Positions 54,939 through 63,331 of a stretch of 63,331 bases of DNA are shown here, piece by piece. Positions within the stretch are counted from its first letter, which is position 1. Each line of letters starts with the position of its first letter. The notes under the pieces are model-generated. The model worked only from the letters and a program-made list of their open reading frames with translations. It was not told the origin of the DNA and ran no database searches. The stretch is from the NCBI GenBank assembly GCA_913061145.1, contig CAJXUQ010000021.1:1-63331 (forward strand), given 5' to 3'. The position numbers and the translations under genes were made by a program. The DNA is from an uncultured Haliea sp. (GTDB taxonomy: Bacteria > Pseudomonadota > Gammaproteobacteria > Pseudomonadales > Halieaceae).

Positions 54939-56057
54939 ATGCCCCAACCCGCTCGCTCTCGTTACTCCACCTTGGTGCTCAGTTGTGCCGCCGCCCTGTT
55001 GCTGACTACTGCACTGACCGCAGGGATTACGCTGCGCGCGGGCTCGGCAGGGCAGCCTGCGCCTGCCCCCCTCCCGGTCACCGTGCTGCCCTTTATCGAG
55101 GAACAGAGCTATCGCGAGACGTTGCGGCTCTCGGGCCTGGTGCAGGCGAAGGCCAGGGCACAGCTCGCGTTTGAAATCCCCGGCCTGCTTCTGGCGCTTG
55201 AGGCCGAGGAAGGCCTCCCGGTCACCGCCGGGCAAGTCCTCGGGCAACTGGATACACGCCAGCTACAAGCGCAACGGGATGTCGCCGCAGCTGACCTGGC
55301 CAGTATCGATGCAGAGCTGCGACTGGCCCGCCTGCGCCTCGAGCGCAGTGCACGACTGCGGGAGACCGGTGCGGTGTCAGCACAGGAGTTTGACGAAACG
55401 CGGTTGACCGCGGAGGCGCTGGCCAGCCGCCATTCTGCCCTGCTTGCGCGGCTGGAAACCCTCGACATCAATCTGGAAAAGTCTGCCCTGCGCGCACCCT
55501 ATGACGGTGTTGTGGCAGCGCGCCACCTGGATCCTGGCACCGTGCTGCAGGCTGGAGAACCGGTTCTGCAGCTCGTCTCAGTTGACAGCCTGGAAGCCCG
55601 CATCGGCATCCCCGCGAGCCACCTTGATGAACTCGAGCCCGGACAACGCTACCTCCTGAATCTGCGCAGCGGAGACATCAGTGCCACACTGCGGGCTCTG
55701 CGCCGTGACCTCGACACCCGCACACACACGGCCCTGGCGGTGTTTGACCTGCCACCGACCGCGACAGTGCTGGATGGCGAAACCGTCAGCCTGAGCCTGC
55801 AGCGCACCGTGCGGGCACGCGGCGGCTGGGTGCCCATCAGCGCACTGCTCGAGGGCGAACGGGGTGCCTGGACGGTGCTGCGGATCAGTGAGCGGCAGGA
55901 CGGGGCCCAGGTTGCGCTGCGGGAAGCAGTCGAAGTGCTGTCCGTCGACGACAACAGGGCTTTTGTGCGAGGCAGCCTGCTGGACGGCCAGCCTGTGGTC
56001 GCCGATGGCGTACATCGCATTGCCGCAGGCACCGCGGTACAGGCACAGGAGCGCTGA
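54939..56057 (+). CDS. RND efflux membrane-fusion protein
   Basis: The periplasmic adaptor of an RND pump. 372 residues with an N-terminal membrane anchor or signal (LVLSCAAALLLTTALTAGITL), a lipoyl/hairpin arrangement (VTAGQVLGQLDTRQLQAQRD and LRAPYDGVVAARHLDPGTVL) and a beta-barrel domain. No lipobox cysteine in a proper context. The permease starts 2 nt after its stop. No outer-membrane channel gene is in the operon, so a TolC-like protein from elsewhere is needed. Confidence 0.93.
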   Translation: MPQPARSRYSTLVLSCAAALLLTTALTAGITLRAGSAGQPAPAPLPVTVLPFIEEQSYRETLRLSGLVQAKARAQLAFEIPGLLLALEAEEGLPVTAGQVLGQLDTRQLQAQRDVAAADLASIDAELRLARLRLERSARLRETGAVSAQEFDETRLTAEALASRHSALLARLETLDINLEKSALRAPYDGVVAARHLDPGTVLQAGEPVLQLVSVDSLEARIGIPASHLDELEPGQRYLLNLRSGDISATLRALRRDLDTRTHTALAVFDLPPTATVLDGETVSLSLQRTVRARGGWVPISALLEGERGAWTVLRISERQDGAQVALREAVEVLSVDDNRAFVRGSLLDGQPVVADGVHRIAAGTAVQAQER

Positions 56058-56059
56058 AC

Positions 56060-59000
56060 ATGCTGGCGCGCCTGCTCTACAACAACACACGCTATTTTAC
56101 CCTGCTGGTGCTGGTCATTCTTGCCGTCGGGATCGCCAGTTTGCGCTCCATCGCTCGCCAGGAAGACCCGACCATCACCAACTTTGTCGCCCACGTGACA
56201 ACCTTTTATCCGGGTGCCGACCCCGCCCGCGTCGAGGCGATCATTACGCGGCCGCTGGAGGATGCGCTGCGCCAGATCGCGGAGATCGACGAGCTCAACT
56301 CAAGCTCGGCGACCGGGGTCTCCAGTCTCACCGTCTCCCTGGTGGAAAGTCTGTCCGATACCGACATAGAGCGCAGCTGGTCGGAAATTCGGGATGCACT
56401 GGCGGATGCTGCAGCGCAGTTTCCCCCGGGCGCGAGCGCACCGTTGTTTGATGACGACCGGCTCAAGTCCTACACCATGCTGGTGGCTCTGCGGGCTGCA
56501 ACGGCGAATACCGCGCCACTTTCATTGATACACCGTGTCGCGCTGGATTTTGCCGACGCGGCCCGCAATTTCAACGGCACCGAGCGGGTTGACCTCTTCG
56601 GTGAGCCCCGCGAGGAAATTCGGGTGGCGATCGATGAGGTGGCGCTGGCGAGTACCGGCCTGAGCGCGGCGGATGTTGCCGCCGCCCTGCGCGGCGCCGA
56701 CCCGCGGATAGCCGCGGGTCGCAGTACCGGACATGGCAACGATTTCCTCATTGAAGTCGATGGCACGTTTGACGGCACCGCGCAAATACGTGACGTGCTG
56801 CTGCGGATAACGGCGGATGGCGGCACGATCCGCGTCGGCGATATCGCGGAGGTGTATCGCGCACACGCCACCCCGCCAGATTCCCGGGTACTGGTCGAGG
56901 GCACCGAGGGCATTCTGATTGGCGTCGCCATGAAAGATGGATTGCAGGTGGACCGCTGGGCAGCGGATTTTACCGCGTTCCTTGATAACTACAGAGCCCT
57001 GGCGCCGCAGGGCGTCAGCATCGACATCAGCTACGACCAGAGCGTGTACACCGACGAGCGCCTGCGCAGCGTGGTGGGCGACCTGGCGCTTGGCGTGACG
57101 CTGGTGCTGCTCGTGCTGCTGTTCACTATGGGCTGGCGCGCCGCGGTGGTGGTCGCATGCATCCTGCCCCTGTGCACACTGTTTTCGATCACAGTGCTTT
57201 ATCACTCGGGAATTGCCATCCACCAGATGTCCGTCACCGGCCTGGTTGTTGCGCTGGGCCTGCTGGTCGATGGTTCAATCGTGATGACCGATGAGATCCG
57301 CAAGCGTCTGGTGGACCACGGCGACAGCCCACTCTCATCCATCACCGGGGCCGTATCCCGCCTGCGCATTCCCCTGCTCTCCTCCACTGTGACTACGGTG
57401 CTGGCATTTACCCCGATGGTGATCTTGCCGGGACCTGCGGGGGACTTCATGGGTTCGATTGCCATCGCCGTGGTCATAATGCTGACCGGTTCCCTGCTGC
57501 TGGCACTGATTGTCACTCCGGTGCTCGCCGCATGGCTGTTGCCCAGGGGACTCGCGCGCAGCGGCCATTGGTGGGAGATGGGTATTGACAGCGGTACGCC
57601 CGGCGCACTGCTGGTGCGTGCATTGGACTGGTCGCTGCAGAATCCGGCCAGCTCGGTGGCCCTGGCGCTGGTGTTGCCAGTCACGGGTTTTCTCACCTTC
57701 CCCACGCTCACCGCACAGTTCTTCCCCGGCACCGACCGGGACCAGATGTACCTGCAGGTCAAGCTGCCCGATGGGCGATCCATTGACGACACCACCGCCC
57801 TGGTCCAGCGGCTCGACCAGAACCTGCGCCGGGAGCCGCTGGTGCGGCGGGTGGACTGGACCATTGGCGAGAGCGCACCGCCGTTCTACTACAACATGTT
57901 CCGAACCCGCGAAGCGATGCCCAGCTGGGCGGAGGCACTGGTACTGACAACCGATGCCCGCGCGACCGATGACCTCATCCGCCGACTGCAGCGCGCTGTT
58001 GATCGGGACTACCCGGAGGCCCGCATCATCGTCCGTGGCATCGACCAGGGACCGCCCGTGATGGCGCCGCTGGAAGTTGAGGTCTATGGCGATAATCTTG
58101 ATGTGCTGCGCGAACTCGGCGAGGCGTTCCGGTTGCGCATGGAGCAACTCCCGGATGTCACCCACACCAATACCAGCCTCGCTGCCGGGGCACCAAAGTG
58201 GGTGTTCCACGGCGACACCATGCGCATGGAGATGGCGGGCGTCAGCCAGCGCGATGTCGCGACCGCCCTGGAAGCGGCACTGCAGGGCATCAGCGGCGGC
58301 GAAGTGCTCGAGGGAACAGAACGGCTGCCGGTCGTCGCCCGGCTGGACGAAGCGCGCTGGCACAGCCCCGGAGATGTCGGCAGCCTGCACCTGCCTTTGC
58401 GCGGCGGTGCCGGCGACAACGGCCTGCCCGGCGTGACCCTGCACAGCCTGGGGAGCTTCTCGCTGGAGCCTGCCCGCAGCCCCATCAGTCGCAAACAGGG
58501 TGAACGCACCAATACGGTACAGGCTTACCTGACCCGCGGCGTACTGCCCGAGGAGGCACTTGAGCAGCTGCGCACGGACCTGTTGGCCAACCCGATTGCC
58601 ATGCCCGAAGGCTATCGCTATGGCTTTGGTGGCGACAGTGACGAACGCGCCGGTGTGGTCAATGAGATCATGGCACCGATGGGGATGATTGTCGCACTGC
58701 TGATCGCCACCATCGTCCTGACCTTCAATTCCTGGCGACTGTCCGCTGTCGCGGGGGTCGTCTGCGTCTGCTCCATCGGGCTCAGCCTGCTGTCGCTGGC
58801 GATTTTCCAGTATCCCTTCGGCATTCAGGCTCTGATCGGCGTTATTGGATCGATCGGGGTATCGATCAACGCCGCGATTATCATTATGACGGCGCTGCAG
58901 GAAGACAGTGGCGCCATGAGCGGTGGCCGCTATGCCGTGCGACGCGTCGTCATGGATTCCAGTCGGCACATCACCTCGACCACAGTCACGACCTTCGGCG

Positions 59001-59191
59001 GCTTCCTGCCGCTGATCCTGGAGGGCAGCCAGTTCTGGCCGCCCTTCGCCATGTCCATCGCCGGGGGTGTTCTGCTGTCCACAGTGGTATCGTTCTTCCT
59101 GGTGCCACAATTGTTCGTGCTACTCAAACACGGAAAGGCCCACACAGAAGCGCAATCCACGCCCTCGACGCCGAAGGATGTGATCTCATGA
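56060..59191 (+). CDS. RND-family efflux permease
   Basis: The inner-membrane proton-drug antiporter. 1043 residues with the two large periplasmic loops and twelve helices of the AcrB fold; family blocks ARQEDPTITNFVAHVTTFYPG and LGVTLVLLVLLFTMGWRAA. The proton relay differs from AcrB: the TM4 Asp pair is D404-G405 in LLVDGSIVM, and the TM10 Lys position is N937 in VSINAAIIIM. Such variants occur in other RND groups, so it is not necessarily inactive. Overlaps the TetR gene by 4 nt. Confidence 0.95.
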   Translation: MLARLLYNNTRYFTLLVLVILAVGIASLRSIARQEDPTITNFVAHVTTFYPGADPARVEAIITRPLEDALRQIAEIDELNSSSATGVSSLTVSLVESLSDTDIERSWSEIRDALADAAAQFPPGASAPLFDDDRLKSYTMLVALRAATANTAPLSLIHRVALDFADAARNFNGTERVDLFGEPREEIRVAIDEVALASTGLSAADVAAALRGADPRIAAGRSTGHGNDFLIEVDGTFDGTAQIRDVLLRITADGGTIRVGDIAEVYRAHATPPDSRVLVEGTEGILIGVAMKDGLQVDRWAADFTAFLDNYRALAPQGVSIDISYDQSVYTDERLRSVVGDLALGVTLVLLVLLFTMGWRAAVVVACILPLCTLFSITVLYHSGIAIHQMSVTGLVVALGLLVDGSIVMTDEIRKRLVDHGDSPLSSITGAVSRLRIPLLSSTVTTVLAFTPMVILPGPAGDFMGSIAIAVVIMLTGSLLLALIVTPVLAAWLLPRGLARSGHWWEMGIDSGTPGALLVRALDWSLQNPASSVALALVLPVTGFLTFPTLTAQFFPGTDRDQMYLQVKLPDGRSIDDTTALVQRLDQNLRREPLVRRVDWTIGESAPPFYYNMFRTREAMPSWAEALVLTTDARATDDLIRRLQRAVDRDYPEARIIVRGIDQGPPVMAPLEVEVYGDNLDVLRELGEAFRLRMEQLPDVTHTNTSLAAGAPKWVFHGDTMRMEMAGVSQRDVATALEAALQGISGGEVLEGTERLPVVARLDEARWHSPGDVGSLHLPLRGGAGDNGLPGVTLHSLGSFSLEPARSPISRKQGERTNTVQAYLTRGVLPEEALEQLRTDLLANPIAMPEGYRYGFGGDSDERAGVVNEIMAPMGMIVALLIATIVLTFNSWRLSAVAGVVCVCSIGLSLLSLAIFQYPFGIQALIGVIGSIGVSINAAIIIMTALQEDSGAMSGGRYAVRRVVMDSSRHITSTTVTTFGGFLPLILEGSQFWPPFAMSIAGGVLLSTVVSFFLVPQLFVLLKHGKAHTEAQSTPSTPKDVIS

Positions 59192-59805
59192 ACAGCCGGG
59201 CAACCGCCTATCACCATGGCGACCTGCGCAACGCCCTGATTCTCGCCGCCGCCGAGCTGATCGAGGAGCGGGGCAGCGCAGACTTCGCCATGGTGGATGC
59301 TGCGCGCCGTGCCGGCGTCAGCAGCGCGGCGCCCTATCGGCATTTCCGCGACAAGACAGCGCTGCTCGACGCCGTCATCGACTTCGCCTTCTTCGCCCTG
59401 GGCGAGCAGGTACAAACGGCAGTGCAGACGCAGCCTCCCGGCAGTGCCGAGGCCATCATCGCCATCGGCAAAGCCTATATCCGCTTCATGCGCGAGCACC
59501 GCGCCTTCTACGGTCTGATGTGGGGAGACGCCGGGATACGCGCGCTACAGGAGCGGCCCAGTGACGAACGCAGCGCCGCCGGGTTCTACGTGTTGATGTC
59601 GGCGGTGGAGGCCTGGTGCGCACAGAATCCTGTCGATGAACGCGATGTGCTGCAGCTGTCTATCAAACTGTGGTCGATGGCGCATGGGCTTGCAGGTATT
59701 GCCCTGTATGGCCACGTGGAGCGCTTCCTGCCCCAGGCAGACGTTTTCTCACTCCTGGAGAGCAGCACGCATACCTTTCTCGAAGGCTTGCGCAAGCGCT
59801 GCTGA
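59188..59805 (+). CDS. TetR-family regulator (WHG-type C-terminal domain)
   Basis: 205 residues with an N-terminal helix-turn-helix (YHHGDLRNALILAAAELIEE, AARRAGVSSAAPYRHF) and a C-terminal domain with the MREHRAFYGLMWG and WSMAHGLAGIALYG segments of the WHG type. It is the third gene of the efflux operon (ATGA overlap), an arrangement that implies autogenous control through the operator array 4.3 kb upstream. Confidence 0.93.
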   Translation: MNSRATAYHHGDLRNALILAAAELIEERGSADFAMVDAARRAGVSSAAPYRHFRDKTALLDAVIDFAFFALGEQVQTAVQTQPPGSAEAIIAIGKAYIRFMREHRAFYGLMWGDAGIRALQERPSDERSAAGFYVLMSAVEAWCAQNPVDERDVLQLSIKLWSMAHGLAGIALYGHVERFLPQADVFSLLESSTHTFLEGLRKRC

Positions 59806-59831
59806 CCGCGTGCCCGGAGATTCGGTATAGT
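59802..59831 (+). promoter_or_regulatory. Candidate promoter of the thioredoxin gene
   Basis: CTGACC (59802-59807), 18-bp spacer, TATAGT (59826-59831), 34 nt before the ATG. It overlaps the TetR stop codon. Confidence 0.35.
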
Positions 59832-59864
59832 GGCAGCGCCCACAGACAGCCGCAGAGAAAAACC

Positions 59865-60182
59865 ATGACGCGCAACACAAGCTACTCACCGCAGGCCCCC
59901 GATCGGGCATCGCTGGAGGACAGCGAAGGTGATCTGCTCCTTGAATTCGGCACCGACTGGTGTGGCCACTGCCAGGCCGCGCAAGCGGGCATTGCCCGGG
60001 CACTGAGCCAGCACCCCGCGCTGACCCACCTGAAAATCGAAGACGGCAAGGGCCGCCCACTGGGTCGCTCCTACAGCGTCAAACTGTGGCCGACGCTGAT
60101 CCTGTTGCGCAACGGGCAGGAAATTGCCCGCTGTGTGCGCCCGGTGGAGGCCGCCGATGTAAACCGGCTGCTGCAGGCCTGA
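59865..60182 (+). CDS. Thioredoxin-family protein
   Basis: 105 residues from the ATG at 59865, without signal peptide, so cytoplasmic. It has FGTDWCGHC (C33, C36), cis-Pro P76 in LWPTLIL and the terminal helix region. The CGHC centre, like that of DsbA or PDI rather than CGPC, suggests a more oxidising potential than housekeeping thioredoxin. Client unknown. Confidence 0.88.
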   Translation: MTRNTSYSPQAPDRASLEDSEGDLLLEFGTDWCGHCQAAQAGIARALSQHPALTHLKIEDGKGRPLGRSYSVKLWPTLILLRNGQEIARCVRPVEAADVNRLLQA

Positions 60183-60195
60183 CGGCACAGCGGCG

Positions 60196-61416
60196 GTGAG
60201 CAACGCAGCGCCAACGTGTTGGGCAGAACGGTTTCGCGCGCTCGACGCACTGCTTTATCGCCATCGCCCTCTGTGGCAGCTGCGGCCCTTTCACCACCGT
60301 TCGCTGCCCTGGTGGGAAAACGAAACGACCCTCGCCGAAGCGCTGCACGCACTGGATGAAGCCCAGTTGACGGTGCTGGAAGGCGATATGGAGCGCCGTC
60401 TGCGCTGGTTGCGCCCCTGGCTGGGCGACGCGGCCGATCGGCTGTCACAGCTCGTGGCGTTGCCCCTGCTGCCGGGCCGCCGTCTGGATATTCCGGCGCG
60501 CCTTGACACCGGAGTACCCGGACGCAAATGGCAGCAGATTACGGCGTTCGCCGCGCGGATGGAGCCGCGGGTGGAACAGCCCGTGTTGGAATGGTGCGCC
60601 GGCAAGGGGCACCTTGGCCGCCTGCTCGCAGTGGCGGACCAACGGCAGGTTGTCAGCCTGGAGCGTGATGCGACGCTGTGTGCCCAGGGCCAGCGTCTCG
60701 CTGCGGGCTGGGGTGCCTCGATGCAATTTCACGAAGTCGATGTGCTTGGCGATGCCGCCGCACACTTTCTGCCCGCCAACGGCCACGCCGTGGCACTGCA
60801 TGCCTGTGGCGACCTGCACACGCGGCTCATGACACTCTGGCTGAGCAGCCGCTGTGAGCGCCTGACCCTGTCTCCCTGCTGCTACGACGCGATCGCCGGC
60901 GACCGCTATCGCCCCGTATCCCGCGAGGCCGCCAGCAGCCGTCTCCGGTTGAGCCGCGCGGACCTGCAATTCACCCAGCAGGAAACTGTCACCGGAGGCC
61001 GCGCCACGCGCAGGAGGCGTCAACGCGAAATCCTGTGGCGCCTGGCCTTCGATGAATGGCAGCGCAATGTCACCGGCATTGACCGCTACCTCCCGCTCCC
61101 GGCTGTGCCCTACCGTCTCGCGCGCGGGAGCTTTGGCGGTTTTCTGCGCACGGCCGCCGCCCTCAAGGCACTGCCACCGGCAACGGACCTCGACGAACAC
61201 CACTGGCTGCAACGGGGCCTGCAGCGTCGCGACCTGGTACGCCGTATTGAGCTGGTTGCCCATGCGTTTCGCCGCCCGCTGGAAATATGGCTGGTGCTGG
61301 ACCGGGCGCTGCTGCTCCAGGAACAGGGCGCCGACGTGCGCCTGGGCACGTTTTGCGACTACGCGCTGACCCCCCGCAACCTGTTGCTCGATGCCCGACA
61401 GACACAGCATGCCTGA
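60196..61416 (+). CDS. METTL25-like SAM-dependent methyltransferase
   Basis: 406 residues. A methyltransferase core has motif I VLEWCAGKGHLG at 130-141, an acidic VSLERD strand end, and then the distinctive ALHACGDLHTRLM (199-212) and SPCCYD (226-231), which resemble eukaryotic METTL25/RRNAD1-type proteins and the bacterial Methyltransf_32 family. Substrate unknown; RNA or protein are both possible. The GTG at 60196 has no strong Shine-Dalgarno. VanZ-like gene overlaps its end. Confidence 0.85.
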   Translation: MSNAAPTCWAERFRALDALLYRHRPLWQLRPFHHRSLPWWENETTLAEALHALDEAQLTVLEGDMERRLRWLRPWLGDAADRLSQLVALPLLPGRRLDIPARLDTGVPGRKWQQITAFAARMEPRVEQPVLEWCAGKGHLGRLLAVADQRQVVSLERDATLCAQGQRLAAGWGASMQFHEVDVLGDAAAHFLPANGHAVALHACGDLHTRLMTLWLSSRCERLTLSPCCYDAIAGDRYRPVSREAASSRLRLSRADLQFTQQETVTGGRATRRRRQREILWRLAFDEWQRNVTGIDRYLPLPAVPYRLARGSFGGFLRTAAALKALPPATDLDEHHWLQRGLQRRDLVRRIELVAHAFRRPLEIWLVLDRALLLQEQGADVRLGTFCDYALTPRNLLLDARQTQHA

Positions 61417-61828
61417 CCTTCGACAACCGCGTCGCCTGCAGTGTCAGGCCCTGGCAATGCTGGGCGTTACTACCCTACTGCTATTGCTGCCGGGCGAGAT
61501 GTTGAGCCTGCTTGAAGGCTGGTTACCCACGATCGAAGCGCCGGTACTGCAGACCGGCTCATCGGATAAACTCGTACACGGGGTGCTGTTCGCACTGTGC
61601 GGCTTTACCGCGATGCGCGCCTGGGGCCGCAGCGCCGAGCGCTGGATCTACGTATTCCTCGCATTGTCCGGTTATGGCGCTGCCACTGAGATCCTGCAGC
61701 TCGCAGTACCGGGACGGGCCGCGAGCGGCGGCGATTTGCTGGCGGACGTACTGGGCGCGCTCGCGGGCATTGCCCTTGGCTATTACCGCAACAGGTGCCA
61801 GGAAAGCCGCCCGGCTACAGGCCTGTGA
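61409..61828 (+). CDS. VanZ-like membrane protein
   Basis: 139 residues (145 if the ATG at 61391 is used). It has four helices and the VanZ-type pattern with SSDKLVHGVLFALCGF, then GYGAATEILQLAVPGR and SGGDLLADVLGALAGIALG, carrying conserved Asp/Lys/His and Glu/Arg. Named for glycopeptide-resistance VanZ, but most members are of unknown function. Start overlaps the methyltransferase stop. Confidence 0.85.
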   Translation: MPDLRQPRRLQCQALAMLGVTTLLLLLPGEMLSLLEGWLPTIEAPVLQTGSSDKLVHGVLFALCGFTAMRAWGRSAERWIYVFLALSGYGAATEILQLAVPGRAASGGDLLADVLGALAGIALGYYRNRCQESRPATGL

Positions 61829-61895
61829 AATTCCTGTGGGAGCGCTATACTTTGCGGTTTTAGATGCTCGAGAGGCGGTGCGGCAGGCGCAGCTC

Positions 61896-62234
61896 ATGGT
61901 AAAGAAGCTACCCGACAAAGCGGATCTGCGCGCCGACCTCGACCGCGAGACACAGCGGTTTCTGCAGGAAGGTGGGAAGGTAAAATCTGTGCCGCCGGGT
62001 GTGAGCGGCAAAGACCCCCTCGCCCCGCCGCTGTATCTGACGCGCCGATTGTTTGCCGAACCACGCTCGGAGCGCACACTGGTACCCGAGGTGGTCGCCG
62101 CGATAGAGGAACGCCGGAAAGCGCTGCAGAAGCAGCAGCCGGCCAGCAAGGGCCGCGTGCAACCCAGGCCGCGGCGGAAGATTCTCTACGATGACTTCGG
62201 CGAGCCACTGCGCCAGATCTGGGTTGACGATTAG
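61896..62234 (+). CDS. Small basic hypothetical protein
   Basis: 112 residues from the ATG at 61896. It is soluble and rich in Lys/Arg. The N-terminal ETQRFLQEGGKVKSVPPGVSG contains an FLxxGGxV motif that recurs in small RNA-polymerase- or ribosome-associated proteobacterial proteins such as SutA, but that resemblance is short. The C-terminus has PRRKILYDDFGEPLRQIW. A TATACT at 61846-61851 may be a -10 for it. Confidence 0.7.
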   Translation: MVKKLPDKADLRADLDRETQRFLQEGGKVKSVPPGVSGKDPLAPPLYLTRRLFAEPRSERTLVPEVVAAIEERRKALQKQQPASKGRVQPRPRRKILYDDFGEPLRQIWVDD

Positions 62235-62236
62235 GG

Positions 62237-62707
62237 CTATTCTCGCCCGGCATTATCACCGGATCCGGGCTCAAGCCCCTCCGCCATGCCCTGCCCTCCT
62301 TCAGCGGTGAGCGCGAAGCGGTTTTGCGGTATGTACACCGTGAGACGCTGGCCGGCAATCAACTCACCGGCGCGCAGCGCCTTGCCGTCAATGACGGCGC
62401 GCCATTTGGGTCCCACGCGAACCGTCGTTTCATGCCCCTGGCTGCCATCCACGTGGACAGTACGCAAGGTCATCCGGTTGCCCGTCACGCGCAAGACGTC
62501 AACCTCAGCCTGCGCGTACAGGGTGCCGTCCCGCGCATAGATACCACGACAAATCTGCTCGATATCCGGGTAGCTTTTGTGCACCGCCGGCGACCACTGG
62601 AGCGTGGCGCAGGTCGGCAGACGGGTGTCAATATCGTACTGGGCCTGCGTCAGGCCAGTGGCGAGCGTGCAGCACAGCCCGATAACGCCAGCACCAATCC
62701 TCTTCAT
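62237..62707 (-). CDS. Secreted hypothetical protein
   Basis: 156 residues from the ATG at 62707 (GGAGGAC 6 nt upstream). A signal peptide (KRIGAGVIGLCCTLATGLTQ) precedes a beta-rich domain with two cysteines (TCATLQW, QICRGIYARDG) and Gly-rich C-terminal tail. Convergent with the preceding small gene (2-nt gap). No family recognised. Confidence 0.75.
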   Translation of the reverse strand: MKRIGAGVIGLCCTLATGLTQAQYDIDTRLPTCATLQWSPAVHKSYPDIEQICRGIYARDGTLYAQAEVDVLRVTGNRMTLRTVHVDGSQGHETTVRVGPKWRAVIDGKALRAGELIAGQRLTVYIPQNRFALTAEGGQGMAEGLEPGSGDNAGRE

Positions 62708-62851
62708 AGAGTCCTCCACAGATTCGCCTGCGACCACCGCGAGATCGCGGCACCCCCGCCCCGCAACCTGGCGTCTATACTTTGACGAGGCAGGCAATCT
62801 GCTGCAGGGGTGACATCGTATACAGACTAACGTTTATCCGGGATTTCTACC

Positions 62852-63283
62852 ATGATTGAGCTGCATGAGAAAATTGATGTGCCCCGTCCAGTACGCGAGG
62901 CGTTCGACTATGTGAAGGACTTCCGCACCACGCAGGAATGGGATGCAACGGCCAGTGCTGCAGAGAAGCTGTCCGCAGGGCCCGTTGAGGTAGGTACACG
63001 CTTCCGCGTGACCTGCGACATGCCGGTTGGCTCGGTTGACCTGCTGTATACAGTTACGCACCTTGAGCAGGACAAATCCATTGAGCTGCACGGCAGCTGC
63101 CGGCTGTTCGAAGTGAACGATGTTATTCATTTTTCGTCATCGTCGACCGGCACACATATCGACTACCGGGCCACCTTCAACTTTCATGTGCCCTTGGGCC
63201 CAACGGTGGCAGCGCTGCGCAAAGGCATGGAAAAAATGGGTTACGAGTCCGTGCAGGGGTTGAAGACTGCGCTGGAGGACAAC
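62852..63283 (+). CDS. SRPBCC-family protein, C-terminally cut by contig end
   Basis: 144 codons from the ATG at 62852 run in frame into the adapter at 63284, so the gene is truncated by the assembly, not by biology. The start MIELHEKIDVPRPVREAFDY and RTTQEWD and the alternating strands that follow fit the polyketide-cyclase/START-like (SRPBCC) fold, which binds hydrophobic ligands. Ligand unknown. The frame has no stop because the adapter lacks one. Confidence 0.85.
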
Positions 63284-63331
63284 CTGTCTCTTATACACAT
63301 CTCCGAGCCCACGAGACAGGCAGAAATCTCG
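63284..63331. other. Nextera adapter remnant, right end (artefact)
   Basis: CTGTCTCTTATACACATCT and the rest of the read-2 adapter (63284-63317) followed by AGGCAGAA (63318-63325), the reverse complement of the index at 6-13, and ATCTCG. It is the exact reverse complement of the left end. Confidence 0.98.

Noticed and set aside
57335-59110. 591-residue minus-strand open frame
   Set aside because: Antisense shadow of the RND permease; His/Gln/Arg-rich composition typical of a shadow frame.

Overview
The window is one assembled contig that ends in Illumina Nextera adapter sequence on both sides (1-47 and 63284-63331), so about 63.2 kb is genomic. It is GC-rich, gene-dense chromosomal DNA of a gammaproteobacterium. 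The gene blocks follow orders I remember from Pseudomonas (lolCDE, nqr, gap/mfd/csiV, lexA/topA, recR/dnaX). A Na+-pumping NQR complex, a TonB-dependent receptor and the overall gene mix suggest a marine lineage, perhaps Cellvibrionales/Halieaceae. That placement is inference from recall, not a database result. I see no insertion sequence, prophage, CRISPR array or obvious genomic island.

Layout. (1) 48-3014: 5' fragment of ftsK, then a rightward trxB-aat-bpt operon (thioredoxin reductase and two N-degron leucyl transferases). (2) 3039-7549: TonB-dependent receptor, secreted HAD-type phosphatase, and a six-helix membrane protein of unknown function. (3) 7564-16538: a compact leftward unit exbB-exbD-msbA-lpxK-kdsB-ptp-murB-uvrC-pgsA whose genes overlap or nearly abut, followed by a tRNA cluster (degenerate tRNA, tRNA-Gly, tRNA-Cys) with its own strong promoter. 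(4) 16547-29830: comEC, a DUF2062 protein, and a leftward run nqrABCDEF-apbE-nqrM-lolC-lolD-lolE. An intrinsic terminator sits inside the start of apbE. (5) 30074-38082: extended GAPDH, mfd, csiV, a nucleoside phosphorylase and a MscS-type channel. (6) 38283-42931: a DUF6763-like protein, lexA with two SOS boxes, two small conserved proteins and topA. (7) 42928-46077: a small anchored protein, UspA-type stress protein, glutaredoxin-like protein, IclR-type regulator and SpoU RNA methyltransferase. (8) 46100-54807: a leftward run ffs, dnaX, ybaB, recR, rnd, ycgL, ycgN, a small membrane protein, a secreted vWA protein, a MoxR ATPase and a CoxE-type vWA protein. (9) 54886-63283: an RND efflux operon ending in its own TetR regulator, a thioredoxin, a METTL25-like methyltransferase, VanZ-like and small unknown proteins, and a truncated SRPBCC gene.

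How the parts work together: region 3 is envelope biogenesis (Kdo, lipid A, peptidoglycan, phospholipid), and the lol genes export lipoproteins. NqrA-F with ApbE (flavinylation) and NqrM (iron delivery) form a complete sodium pump with its maturation factors. Regions 5, 6 and 8 combine central carbon metabolism with transcription-coupled repair, SOS control, supercoiling, replication clamp loading and recombination. No clearly new multi-gene system is proven. The most interesting signals are a terminator with a UUCG loop embedded in apbE, a degenerate tRNA leading the tRNA operon, a lolC that appears to lack a canonical start codon, and the MoxR/double-vWA cluster.
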